NCBI RefSeq assembly: GCF_036010505.1
Contig: NZ_CP108569.1
Location: 7,518,001 to 7,582,000 of the forward strand
Reading direction: 5' to 3'
DNA: 64,000 nt
Source: Streptomyces sp. NBC_01197
Lineage (GTDB): Bacteria > Actinomycetota > Actinomycetes > Streptomycetales > Streptomycetaceae
Below the pieces are notes generated by a model. That model saw nothing but the letters and a program-made list of their open reading frames with translations. It made no database searches and was not told the DNA's origin. This document shows, in pieces, positions 20,649 through 30,126 of the stretch. Each line of letters begins with the position of its first letter. The stretch's first letter is position 1. The position numbers and the translations under genes are program-made.

Positions 20649-21908
20649 ATGCCCACGCCCTCCGAGAGTGTCGCCATCACCGGTCTGGGTGCCATCAGCC
20701 CACTCGGCGGGGATGTGGGCACCACCTGGTCCGGTCTGCTGGACGGACGTAGCGCCGTACGGGCGCTGGACGACGACTGGGCCGCCGCACTGCCGGTGCG
20801 CATCGCGGCCAGGGCCGCGGTGGAGCCGGCCGGGATGTTCAGCCGGGTCGACGCCAGGCGGCTCGACCGCTCCAGCCAGTTCGCGCTCATCGCCCTGCGC
20901 GAGGCATGGGCGGACGCCGGGTTCACCGGCCCCGCCGGCACCCACGGGGCACCTCCCGGTGACCGGGTCGGCGTCGTCGTGGGCAGCGGGCTGGGCGGGT
21001 TGTCCACCCTGCTGCACAACTACGACGTCCTCAACAGCCGTGGCGCGCGCGGCGTCTCGCCGTTCGCCCTGCCCATGCTGATGGCCAACAGCCCGGCGGC
21101 GCAGGTCAGTATGGAGATCGGGGCGCAGGCCGCCGTGCACGCGCCGACCAGCGCGTGTGCCGCCGGCGCGGAGGCGGTGGCGGCCGGTCTGGACCTGATC
21201 CGCCTCGGACGGGCCGACGTGGTCGTCGTCGGAGGAGCCGAGGCGATCATCAACCCGCTGACCATCGCGGGCTTCGCCAGCATGACCGCCCTGTCGTGCC
21301 ACAACGAGGAGCCGCACCGCGCCTCCAGGCCGTTCGACAAGAAGCGCGACGGCTTCGTGATCGCCGAGGGCGCGGCCATGCTGGTCCTGGAGTCGATGCC
21401 GCACGCGCGAGCACGCGGCGCCCGTGTCTACGGTGAGCTGGCCGGAGCGGGCGTGAGCGCCGACGCCCATCACATCGCCCGCCAGGAGCCCAGCGGGCGG
21501 TCGATGGCCCGCGCCCTGCGCAGCGCGCTCGACGACGCCGGCCTGGGCACGCCGGACGTGGCGCACGTGAACGCGCACGCCACCTCCACGCCGGGCGGGG
21601 ACCTGGTGGAGAGCCGGGCCATCTCGTCGGTGTTCGGCCCGCGGGCCACCCCGGTGTCCGCGATCAAGTCCATGACCGGCCACCTGATCGGAGCCTCCGG
21701 CGCGCTGGCCGCGGTCTCCAGCGTCCTGACAGTGCACCACCGCCTCGCCCCTCCGACGATCAACGTGGAGGATCCGGACGACGCCGTGGAACTGGACGTC
21801 GTCCGGGACGTGCCCCGCGCACTGCCCGCCGGACAGGTCGCCGCCGTGAGCAACTCCTCGGGATTCGGCGGGCACAACGTCGTCCTGGCCTTCCGCACCG
21901 CCTCATGA
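20649..21908 (+). CDS. Stand-alone beta-ketoacyl synthase (KAS II/FabF-like)
   Basis: 419-residue condensing enzyme with a complete Cys-His-His triad: cysteine near 170 in [11 protein letters not shown], histidine in [11 protein letters not shown], and [13 protein letters not shown]. The start is an ATG preceded by GCGAAAGGG. It is not fused to any PKS domain, and no acyltransferase, ketoreductase or FabH lies nearby. It could make a lipid starter, or it could condense a carrier-bound chain with the hydroxymalonyl-ACP predicted from the cassette at 25316-28694. The sequence does not decide between these. The 231 bases upstream may hold a separate promoter. Confidence 0.9.
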   Translation: MPTPSESVAITGLGAISPLGGDVGTTWSGLLDGRSAVRALDDDWAAALPVRIAARAAVEPAGMFSRVDARRLDRSSQFALIALREAWADAGFTGPAGTHGAPPGDRVGVVVGSGLGGLSTLLHNYDVLNSRGARGVSPFALPMLMANSPAAQVSMEIGAQAAVHAPTSACAAGAEAVAAGLDLIRLGRADVVVVGGAEAIINPLTIAGFASMTALSCHNEEPHRASRPFDKKRDGFVIAEGAAMLVLESMPHARARGARVYGELAGAGVSADAHHIARQEPSGRSMARALRSALDDAGLGTPDVAHVNAHATSTPGGDLVESRAISSVFGPRATPVSAIKSMTGHLIGASGALAAVSSVLTVHHRLAPPTINVEDPDDAVELDVVRDVPRALPAGQVAAVSNSSGFGGHNVVLAFRTAS

Positions 21909-21981
21909 TCCCGGTCCCCAGCCTTTCCTGTTCCCCTTCCCCCTTGCAAGAGTTCCGACCTACCGAAAAACGAGGAAGACG

Positions 21982-22353
21982 ATGCGCCGGACCATGATGA
22001 AGTCCAAGATCCACCGGGCCACGGTCACCCAGGCCGACCTCAACTACGTGGGCTCGCTCACGCTGGACCCGGTTCTCATGGAGGAGGCGGACCTCCTCGT
22101 CGGCGAACTGGTCCACATCGTGGACGTCAACAACGGCGCACGGCTGGAGACCTACGTCATCGAGGGCGAGCGCGGCTCGGGCGTCGTCTGCATCAACGGG
22201 GCCGCCGCCCGGCTGATCCAGCCCGGGGACATCGTCATCATCATCGCCTACGCGTCCGTCGAGGACGAGGAAGCGGCCAAGCTGGAGCCGCGCGTGGTGT
22301 TCGTCAACGGCGAGAACGGGATCGTCAGCGTGGGGAGCGACCCCTCCGTCTGA
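21982..22353 (+). CDS. panD: Aspartate 1-decarboxylase (PanD)
   Basis: 123-residue pyruvoyl enzyme making beta-alanine from L-aspartate. The self-cleavage site is Gly24-Ser25 in NYVGSLTLD, and the flanks ([39 protein letters not shown]) are typical. The second start-like ATG at 21994 is less likely, because the family begins at this Met. PanD normally serves pantothenate synthesis next to panBC. Here it sits alone in an NRPS cluster, so it probably supplies beta-alanine or a related beta-amino acid to the product, or boosts CoA supply. It converges with the kinase gene with only 9 bases between. Confidence 0.93.
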   Translation: MRRTMMKSKIHRATVTQADLNYVGSLTLDPVLMEEADLLVGELVHIVDVNNGARLETYVIEGERGSGVVCINGAAARLIQPGDIVIIIAYASVEDEEAAKLEPRVVFVNGENGIVSVGSDPSV

Positions 22354-22362
22354 TCCCGTCCG

Positions 22363-23601
22363 TCACACGGGCAGTTCCAGCAGGACCCGGAACCCCTCCC
22401 CGGTGGGACCGGCGTCGAGCGTGCCGCCGAGGATCTCGGCCCGCTCGCGCATGCCCCGGAGGCCGTAACCGGGGCCGCTCACCGCGGCCTCGGCCGGCGG
22501 CGTCGAGATGCCGGACCCGGCGTCGCGGGCCCGGTCGTCTCCGGGCGCGCGGTCCACGACCTCCAGCCGAACGGTGTCCCGCTCGTACTCCAGGCGGATC
22601 GTCACGCCGTGTCCCCGGGCGTACTTGCGGATGTTGGTGAGCGCCTCCTGGGCCACCCGCCGTACGGCGTGCGACGCCTCCCCGCCGAGCGGACGGGGTT
22701 CGCCCTCCACACAGACCTCGGCCCCGAGTTCGCCGCCCATATCGGCCAGCGTCGAGGCGATCGGCAGCTGTTCGCCGCGCAGGGCGGACAGCGCCTGCCG
22801 GGATTCGACCAGCCCCTCCTGCGCCATCCGGCGCGCGTTCACCACGAGCTCCGTCACCTCGCCGGCGTCGGCCCCGCGCTCCAGCAGCAGCCGAGCCGTC
22901 TCCAGATGCATCAACTGAGCGGACAGGCTGTGCGCCAGCACGTCGTGGATCTCGCGGGCGATCCGCGCGCGTTCGTTCAGCGCCGCGGACTCCGCCTGCG
23001 CGTCGCGCGCGATCTGCTCGGCCGCCCGCGCCGCCCGCTCCTGGGCGAGCAGACGCCACACGGCAGCCCGCGCCTCTCGGTCCTGTCGGCTCAGGCAACC
23101 GACGAGCAGACACGCCCCGGCGAGCAGCGAGAAGACATGCCAGCCCCGGCCTGCCTCGGCGAGCACCAGCGCGGCATCGGCGGCACCCGTGTAGGCGACG
23201 GCCAGCCATACGGGCGCCAGGTGCGTCATGGACACGATGGGCACACACAGCAGCCCCACCGCCAGCAACTCCGAACCCAGCAGCTGGGCTACGGCCACGC
23301 ACGCCGCCAGTACGGCCAGCGCGCTCGCGACCGGCAACAGCCGCCGTTTCAGGGCCATTTGGCGGGCGGCCACGGACGTGGCCAGTATCAGCACGATCAG
23401 CCCGGACAACGCCACCCGGCGCAGGGGGGCAGCGGACCCACCAGGGACCTTGACGATGGCCACCACCAGGACGAGCGCCAGCAGCACCGCCCGCACCCAG
23501 CCCCCGACCCGCCGGACATGGGCGCTGGCGGACCGGTGGACCGCGTCGGCCGCGGGCCAGTCCGTCCATACATGTCGTCGCGTCGCGGGCATGTCCGGCA
23601 T
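22363..23601 (-). CDS. NarL-group sensor histidine kinase (orphan)
   Basis: 412-residue membrane sensor. The N-terminal about 170 residues hold several hydrophobic segments. The HisKA_3 box (ARIAREIHDVLAHSL, phospho-His near 220) and the ATPase lobe (AQEALTNIRKYA, GYGLRGMRERAE) follow. Such kinases normally pair with a LuxR-type response regulator in the same operon, but none is adjacent. The gene is 72 bases downstream of the exporter gene on the same strand, so it may sense the exported product or envelope stress. Confidence 0.9.
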   Translation of the reverse strand: MPDMPATRRHVWTDWPAADAVHRSASAHVRRVGGWVRAVLLALVLVVAIVKVPGGSAAPLRRVALSGLIVLILATSVAARQMALKRRLLPVASALAVLAACVAVAQLLGSELLAVGLLCVPIVSMTHLAPVWLAVAYTGAADAALVLAEAGRGWHVFSLLAGACLLVGCLSRQDREARAAVWRLLAQERAARAAEQIARDAQAESAALNERARIAREIHDVLAHSLSAQLMHLETARLLLERGADAGEVTELVVNARRMAQEGLVESRQALSALRGEQLPIASTLADMGGELGAEVCVEGEPRPLGGEASHAVRRVAQEALTNIRKYARGHGVTIRLEYERDTVRLEVVDRAPGDDRARDAGSGISTPPAEAAVSGPGYGLRGMRERAEILGGTLDAGPTGEGFRVLLELPV

Positions 23602-23673
23602 CTCTCCGTCGTCCTTCCCTCTGGCAGCCGACGACAGACGCCGTCATGCCGTCCTTCTCGAGGGGCAGGATGC

Positions 23674-24993
23674 CTACCCGTGCGTCCCGCTGGACGCGGT
23701 CCCGGCGCCGCGGGCCTCGCCATCGGCAGGCCCTGTGAGTTCCACGACGTCCTCGAGCGGAATGTCCAGCACGCCGAGCGACCGGCTCCTGTGAAGGACC
23801 ACCGCCAAGGCTAGCATCGCAATCATCAGCGTCAGGACGGCGCCGGGCACGCCGAACAGGTCGGCGCACAAGCCGGCGACCAGCGGACCCGTCCACTGCA
23901 GGCATTGCATCCCGAAGCGGGTCACGGCCGCCACCCGCCCGCTGAACTCGTCCGGTACCAGCCGGGCTTCGTAGGACTCCAGCACGACGTTGAGGGGGAC
24001 GGTCGCCACCATGGCGATCAGCAGGACGGCGCCGATCTGCCAGGGGCGGGGTACCGCGGCGACGGCGGCGAAGGACTCGACGAAGAGCCACATGGCGATG
24101 ACGACGACGGTCTTCGCCCGCAGCCTCCTCATGATCCGCGGTGTGACGACCGCGCCGACGACGCCGCCCACGAGTGCCGCCGCGTTCACCGACCCCACTG
24201 CGGTCGGACCGCCGCCGCGGTACTTGACCAGAGCGATGAGCAGCAGCAGAAAGCCCTGCGTGACCGCGTTGAGGAAGGCGCCCCACACGACGGTGAAGCG
24301 CAGGTAGGGGTGGTGCCACACCATCCGTCCGCCTGCGGCCAGACCGCCGAACAGGCCCTGGCGGCCGGTTTCGGAGGGGTCCGGACCCAGCGGCCTGCGG
24401 ATGAGGGCGACGCCCACCGCGGCGCACACGTACGACACCGCGTCCGCGAGGAACGGCAGCCAGCGGGCCGTGGCGAACAGCAGCCCGCCCAGCGGCGACC
24501 CGATGAGCTGGGCGACCAAGTCCCGTCCCATGCCCTGCGCGGTGGCCGCTCCCACCTGCTCCCTGGGGACGATACGGCGCAGGGCCGGAGTCGCCGCTCC
24601 CATGGTCAGGCCGGAGGCCAGGCCGCTGAACAGGGCGCAGGCCACCAACGAGAGCAGCGGGGCGCCGCCGCGGTGCACCAGCCACGCCGCCACCGCCAGC
24701 GCGACCGCCTGGACCAGTGGCCCGCAGATCATGATGGCCCGGCGCGACATCCGGTCGGTGAGCGCGCCCCCGACCAGCGTCATCGTGACGGAGCCGAGCA
24801 GGTTGGCGGCACTGATGCTTCCCGCCTGGGCCGCGGAGCCGGTGGCGTAGAGGGCGTAGAGCGGAAAGGCGATGGAGGAGACGCTGCTGCCGAGCGTCGA
24901 CAGTCCGGTTCCGGCCCACCAGACCATGTAGTCGCGGTTCTGCCACAGCGACGGGGGGCTGTCCGAGGACGGTCGGTGCTCCAGCTGTGCCAT
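23674..24993 (-). CDS. MFS efflux transporter (EntS-like)
   Basis: 439-residue major facilitator protein with about 12 hydrophobic segments. It has the loop 2-3 motif GGALTDRMSRRAIM, and its overall pattern is like the enterobactin-exporter/MFS_3 group. It probably exports the peptide and may give self-resistance. It is transcribed away from the hydroxymalonyl cassette, sharing a 322-base divergent intergenic region, with the sensor kinase gene downstream. Confidence 0.88.
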   Translation of the reverse strand: MAQLEHRPSSDSPPSLWQNRDYMVWWAGTGLSTLGSSVSSIAFPLYALYATGSAAQAGSISAANLLGSVTMTLVGGALTDRMSRRAIMICGPLVQAVALAVAAWLVHRGGAPLLSLVACALFSGLASGLTMGAATPALRRIVPREQVGAATAQGMGRDLVAQLIGSPLGGLLFATARWLPFLADAVSYVCAAVGVALIRRPLGPDPSETGRQGLFGGLAAGGRMVWHHPYLRFTVVWGAFLNAVTQGFLLLLIALVKYRGGGPTAVGSVNAAALVGGVVGAVVTPRIMRRLRAKTVVVIAMWLFVESFAAVAAVPRPWQIGAVLLIAMVATVPLNVVLESYEARLVPDEFSGRVAAVTRFGMQCLQWTGPLVAGLCADLFGVPGAVLTLMIAMLALAVVLHRSRSLGVLDIPLEDVVELTGPADGEARGAGTASSGTHG

Positions 24994-25315
24994 GCCGGCG
25001 ATGCTGCCCGGCCCGGATCATGCGGGCCAGGCAACGAACCGGCATCACCGACGGGATCGGGCGCCGGTCCAGTTGCCGCATTGTTGCCTGGAGCGACACG
25101 GGGCCCGCTGACAGGATTCCGGCGTGAGAGTGCCTCGGGGCCCTGCGGCCGACAGCGAGGCACTGGCGCGGGAGCGTGGGGCCCCGATTGTCCGGGGCCC
25201 CACACCGGCCCACCGACCGGTGGTCCGGATCGCCCCGCGTATGACGCCCGAAGCCGGGTCGGCCCTCCCCACCTCCCTCTCCGGGGGCCGGGATCCACGA
25301 GGAGTGTGAAGAGAC
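24994..25315. promoter_or_regulatory. Divergent intergenic region with inverted repeat
   Basis: 322 bases between the exporter gene (-) and the 3-hydroxyacyl-CoA dehydrogenase gene (+), expected to hold both promoters. A perfect 11-base inverted repeat with a 6-base loop (GTGGGGCCCCG / CGGGGCCCCAC) lies at 25176-25203. It could be an operator or an attenuator-like hairpin. No clear -10/-35 could be assigned. Confidence 0.55.
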
Positions 25316-26173
<858 letters not shown>

Positions 26174-26203
26174 CGACCGAGATCGACTTAAGGACGGACG
26201 ATT

Positions 26204-26464
26204 GTGACTACCGAGCAGCCGGACGGCATCCGTGAAGAGGTCCGACAGTACCTGGCCGGACACCTCGGCCGGCAGGTGCCCGACGACGAGAACATCTTCG
26301 CCGTGGGGCTGGTCAACTCGCTGTTCGCGGTGCAGCTGGTGACCTATGTGGAGCGGCAGTTCGGCGTCGTGGTCGAGACGGACGAGCTCGACCTCCGCAA
26401 CTTCTGCTCCGTCGACGCCGTCACCGGCTACGTCGCCGGCAAGACCGCCTCCGCGGTCGGATGA
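26204..26464 (+). CDS. Acyl carrier protein for hydroxymalonyl unit (FkbJ-like)
   Basis: 86-residue free-standing ACP with a GTG start after AAGGACG. The phosphopantetheine serine lies in GLVNSLFAVQLV, a motif typical of methoxymalonyl/hydroxymalonyl ACPs rather than the DSL of PKS or fatty-acid ACPs. It should carry the glyceryl group loaded by the FkbH protein and the oxidised products. It would be activated by the phosphopantetheinyl transferase at 19725. Confidence 0.92.
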   Translation: MTTEQPDGIREEVRQYLAGHLGRQVPDDENIFAVGLVNSLFAVQLVTYVERQFGVVVETDELDLRNFCSVDAVTGYVAGKTASAVG

Positions 26465-26471
26465 GGCAGCA

Positions 26472-27623
26472 GTGCGACTGACATTCACCACGGAACAGCG
26501 CGCGCTGCGTGCGGAGTTCCACGCGTTCGCGAAGTCGGAGGTCGCACCGGAGGCCGCCCGGCACGACTGCGAGGAGCGGGTGGGGCGCGCCCTGATCGAC
26601 CGCCTCGCGGAAGTTGGTTTCCTGGCCTCGCTGATCTCCCCGGCCCACGGCGGGCGCGGCCTGGACCACCTCGGTTACGGGTTGCTGCACGAGGAGATGG
26701 GCCGGGCGTGCTCCAGCACCCGCAGCCTGCTGACGGTGCATGACATGGTGGCGCACACCGTGGAGCGGTGGGGCGACGACACCCAGCGTCGCACCTGGCT
26801 GCCCCGGCTGACCGCGGGCACGGCGATCGGCGCGTTCGCCCTGAGCGAGCCCGACGCCGGCAGCGACGTGGCCGCGCTCGCCACGCGCGCCACCGCCGAC
26901 GGCGACGCATACCGGCTCGACGGCACCAAGTGCTGGATCAGCTTCGGTGCCATCGCCGATGTCTTCCTCGTGTTCGCCCGCGCCGACGAGGGACTCACCG
27001 CTTTCCTCGTCGAACGGGACACCCCGGGCCTGGAGGTCGTACCACTGGCGGGCATGCTCGGCACCCGCGGCGCGATGCTCGCCGAGCTGCGCCTCACGGG
27101 ATGCCGCGTGCCGAGGGCGAACCTGCTCGCCGGACCCGGACGCGCCCATCCGTTCATCGTCACGGAGGCACTGACCCTGGGACGCTACAGCGTGGCCAGC
27201 GGCAGCATCGGCATCGCGGGCGGCTGCCTGGCCGAAAGCCGGGACCACGTCGCCGAACGCGGACTCATGGAGCACCAGCTCGTCCAGCGCCTGCTCACGC
27301 GCATGACCGTGCACTACGAGGCCGGGCGGCTGTTGACGTTCCAGGCCGGCGAGCTGATCTGGGAGCGCCACGCGGACGCGTCCATGGCGGCGATCAAGGC
27401 CAAGTACCTCGCGGCGACGAACGCCGCGGAGGCGGCACACGACGCGGTGCAGGTGCACGGGGCCGCCGGATGCACGCCCAACCACCCGGTGAACCGGTAT
27501 TACCGGGATGCCAAGGTCATGGAAATCATCGAAGGCAGCACCGAGGTGTGCGAAGGCCTCATCGGCCGTTTCGGACACGCGGATGTCGAGTCGTACGGCG
27601 CGGCCTCGCCGAAGACGTACTGA
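26472..27623 (+). CDS. Acyl-CoA dehydrogenase family protein (FkbI-like)
   Basis: 383-residue FAD flavoprotein. The GTG at 26472 has GAGGCAG just upstream, within the end of the ACP gene; the open frame extends further 5' but only through the ACP gene. Family motifs are present: FALSEPDAGSD, GTKCWISFG, QVHGAAG and the C-terminal RYYRDAKVMEIIEGSTEV. In the cassette it carries out the second oxidation on the ACP-bound unit toward hydroxymalonyl-ACP. Confidence 0.92.
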   Translation: MRLTFTTEQRALRAEFHAFAKSEVAPEAARHDCEERVGRALIDRLAEVGFLASLISPAHGGRGLDHLGYGLLHEEMGRACSSTRSLLTVHDMVAHTVERWGDDTQRRTWLPRLTAGTAIGAFALSEPDAGSDVAALATRATADGDAYRLDGTKCWISFGAIADVFLVFARADEGLTAFLVERDTPGLEVVPLAGMLGTRGAMLAELRLTGCRVPRANLLAGPGRAHPFIVTEALTLGRYSVASGSIGIAGGCLAESRDHVAERGLMEHQLVQRLLTRMTVHYEAGRLLTFQAGELIWERHADASMAAIKAKYLAATNAAEAAHDAVQVHGAAGCTPNHPVNRYYRDAKVMEIIEGSTEVCEGLIGRFGHADVESYGAASPKTY

Positions 27624-27638
27624 GGAAAGGGCGGAGCA

Positions 27639-28694
27639 ATGCGGAACGCCGATGAGGACGTGGCAGAGCGCCCCATGGTCAAGTGCGTGGTCTGGGACCT
27701 GGACAACACACTGTGGAAGGGGGTGCTCCTGGAGGACCCCCAGGTCGTGCTGCGCGAGGACGTGGCGGAGGTGATCAGAGTGCTCGACTCCCGCGGCATC
27801 CTCCAGTCGATCGCCAGCCGCAACGACGAGACGGTGGCCATGGGCCGCCTGAAGGAGGCCGGCCTCGACGAGTACTTCCTCGCGCCGCAGATCGGCTGGA
27901 ACGCCAAGTCGGCGTCGGTCTCCCGGATCGCCGAGGAACTCAACATCGGCCTGGACACGTTCCTGTTCGTCGACGACGACGCGTTCGAACGCGCGGAGGT
28001 CGGTGATGTGCTGCCCCAGGTGCGCACCGTCGACGCGGTGGAGGCCGCGGCGCTCGCGGAGCGGGCCGACCTGACGCCGCGGGACCTGACCCCGGAGGCC
28101 GGGCGCCGGCGCTCGATGTATCAGGCTCAGTTGCGGCGGGCCCAGGCGGAGGAGTCGTTCGCCGGCCCCGCCGAGAGCTTCCTCGCCACGCTCGACCTGC
28201 GCCTGGTGCTGCGTCACGCGGGGCCGGGCGACCTGCGCCGGGCCGAGGAGCTGACCGTGCGCACCAACCAGCTCAATGCGACGGGTTACACCTACGACGC
28301 CTCCGAGCTGGAGGCGTTTCGCACCTCGCCCGATCACGACCTGCTGGTGGCCGAGCTGTCCGACCGCTTCGGTGACTACGGCACCATCGGCGTGATGCTG
28401 GTCGAGCGGGCCGCACAGGTGTGGACCCTGAAGCTGCTGCTGATCTCCTGCCGCGTGATGTCCCGCGGAGTCGGCGCGGTGCTCCTGGGCCGGCTGGCCG
28501 CCCGCGCCAAGGACAAGGGCGTGACACTGCGGGGGGAGTTCGTCCCGAGCGGCCGCAACCGGGCCATGCTGATCACCTACCGGTTCGCGGGCTTCGACGT
28601 CGTCTCCGAGTCCGCGGACCGTACCGTCTTCGAGTACCGCTCCGACACGGTTCCCCAGGTGCCCGACTACCTGCACCTCGCCTCGGACATCTAG
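27639..28694 (+). CDS. FkbH-like glyceryl-ACP synthase (HAD superfamily)
   Basis: 351-residue protein that transfers the D-glyceryl group of 1,3-bisphosphoglycerate to the ACP and removes phosphate. The HAD nucleophile motif DLDNTLWKG is at about residue 16, and FLFVDDDAFER is the second acidic motif. The GNAT-like C-terminal part has FGDYGTIGVM and SCRVMSRGVG, both typical of FkbH. It completes a four-gene route to hydroxymalonyl-ACP. The usual O-methyltransferase (FkbG type) is absent, so the unit would stay hydroxylated unless the FkbM protein downstream acts on it. Confidence 0.93.
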   Translation: MRNADEDVAERPMVKCVVWDLDNTLWKGVLLEDPQVVLREDVAEVIRVLDSRGILQSIASRNDETVAMGRLKEAGLDEYFLAPQIGWNAKSASVSRIAEELNIGLDTFLFVDDDAFERAEVGDVLPQVRTVDAVEAAALAERADLTPRDLTPEAGRRRSMYQAQLRRAQAEESFAGPAESFLATLDLRLVLRHAGPGDLRRAEELTVRTNQLNATGYTYDASELEAFRTSPDHDLLVAELSDRFGDYGTIGVMLVERAAQVWTLKLLLISCRVMSRGVGAVLLGRLAARAKDKGVTLRGEFVPSGRNRAMLITYRFAGFDVVSESADRTVFEYRSDTVPQVPDYLHLASDI

Positions 28695-28850
28695 CCGGAT
28701 CCGGTCCGTGCCAGGGCCGGTCCGAAGACCTCGGCGCGGTGGTGCCGGTGGCCTCCGCCGTCCGCACCACCGCGCCTTGGCGTATCCCGGTGCGCGACCG
28801 GGGGTGTTCTGACGCGAGCTCCCGTGTGCCGAGCCGGCCGCGCACATGCC

Positions 28851-28890
28851 GACGGCCGGCCGGCCAGGTCGCCCCGTCCGGCCGGCCGTC
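28851..28890. terminator. Bidirectional terminator hairpin
   Basis: Perfect 13-base stem GACGGCCGGCCGG / CCGGCCGGCCGTC with a 14-base loop. It lies between the convergent FkbH-like and FkbM-like genes, where a terminator for both strands is expected. There is no U-tract, as is common in Streptomyces. Confidence 0.7.
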
Positions 28891-28909
28891 GCCGCTCTCT
28901 CCCGCGGTC

Positions 28910-30004
28910 CTACAGCGGCAGGCTGTCGACCATCACGAGCGCGTCCGGCAGCGGGTGCCCGGGCAGCCGCCCGCGCAGCCAGTCGAGCAGCTCCGCCTCC
29001 TGGTGCGCGGTGCCCCCGTTGCGCAGGTGATCGGCGACCACCGGACGCGGATCGTCGGCGTACTCGGGCCGGATCGCCGTCAGGGTGTGCCGGTCCGTTC
29101 CAGTGAGGAGTTCGTCCTGCACCGCCCAGGTCGTGAACCCGTGCTTCTCCAGGAGCGAGACCACTTCCGTCAGACGCCCCTCGGTCTCCGAGCCCGTGCT
29201 GTCGTGGACCTCCATGGCGATCTGCCGCACGAGCGGCCAGTGCTGCTCGTCCAGGCCGTGCAGGACGTCCAGCTCGGCCCGCTGGACGTCGACCTTCAGC
29301 AGGTCGATCCGCTCGACGCCCTGCTCGTCGATGACCTCGGACAGCCGCCTGAGCCGGGCCGGCTCCTCGGTGGTCCGGAAGAGGGCGGGGGCGTACTCGT
29401 CGAAGTGGTCGATGAGTTCGTCCCGGGCCTTGGCGAGTCCCTGGTTGCGCTCGTTGAGCAGGTACGTCTTCATGACGTCCGCCTCGGCCTGCGGGTCGGA
29501 GTAGTCCTGCAGGCCCGACATCCAGGAGTTGCCGGGATAGAACGCGAAGCTGACCTCGGCCTCCCGGTCGGCCAGACCGTGCCGGAAGACGTGGACGCGG
29601 TCGCCCGCCAGCGCGGCGTTGCGCTCCAGCAGGCGGTGCACCGGGGCCAGCGGCTCGAAGGCGTAGAGCGTGGCGCTCGGGCAGTTCTCGCGCACGAAAA
29701 GTGAGAACATGCCGATGTTGGCACCGACGTCGAACACGACGGCGTCCTCGCGCAATGTCACCCCGCCCCGCATGTAGGAGCGTTGGACGAAGATCTCGTC
29801 GTACAGGTACTGGGTTTCGTGCTGGTTGACGCCCTGGACCTGGTCCAGGGCGAAGGAGCGGGGTCCGGACTCGCTGGGCACCACGTAGCAGACGGTGCGG
29901 GGCCGGGGGCCCGTGTCGTCGACGCGGACCGCAGCCCCCCTCACCGCAGGGTGTTCGAGCACGGCGGCACGGACGTCGTCCTGTGGGCTCATCGTGTGTT
30001 CCAT
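28910..30004 (-). CDS. FkbM methyltransferase flanked by NRPS A-domain remnants
   Basis: About 364 residues from the ATG at 30004; a Met 4 codons later, or a start 30 codons upstream, is also possible. The middle is an SAM-dependent FkbM methyltransferase: VVFDVGANIGMFSLFV (motif I), AFEPLAPVHRLLERN, and DLLKVDVQRAELDVLHGL. The first about 40 residues (VRAAVLEHPAVRGAAVRV, CYVVP) match the A8-A9 part of an NRPS A domain. The last about 30 (ELLDWLRGRLP, VMVDSLPL) match the LPxYMVP-FVVLDxLPL stretch. NRPS methyltransferase domains are inserted exactly between these two pieces, so this looks like a domain released from an A domain. Target unknown. Confidence 0.85.
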   Translation of the reverse strand: MEHTMSPQDDVRAAVLEHPAVRGAAVRVDDTGPRPRTVCYVVPSESGPRSFALDQVQGVNQHETQYLYDEIFVQRSYMRGGVTLREDAVVFDVGANIGMFSLFVRENCPSATLYAFEPLAPVHRLLERNAALAGDRVHVFRHGLADREAEVSFAFYPGNSWMSGLQDYSDPQAEADVMKTYLLNERNQGLAKARDELIDHFDEYAPALFRTTEEPARLRRLSEVIDEQGVERIDLLKVDVQRAELDVLHGLDEQHWPLVRQIAMEVHDSTGSETEGRLTEVVSLLEKHGFTTWAVQDELLTGTDRHTLTAIRPEYADDPRPVVADHLRNGGTAHQEAELLDWLRGRLPGHPLPDALVMVDSLPL

Positions 30005-30126
30005 TCGGCGGTCCAGTAGGAGTGGAACCTCATGCTCGGGCCGCCGAGGGCCCTCTCTCCAGGCAGCGGAGCGGCAACTGAACGGCAGGTTCATGTGCCG
30101 CAGGTCCGTGGGACGGCGCGCTGTGC

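Noticed and set aside
26421..28847. 808-codon antisense open frame opposite the acyl-CoA dehydrogenase and FkbH-like genes
   Set aside because: Shadow of genes with complete catalytic motifs on the + strand.
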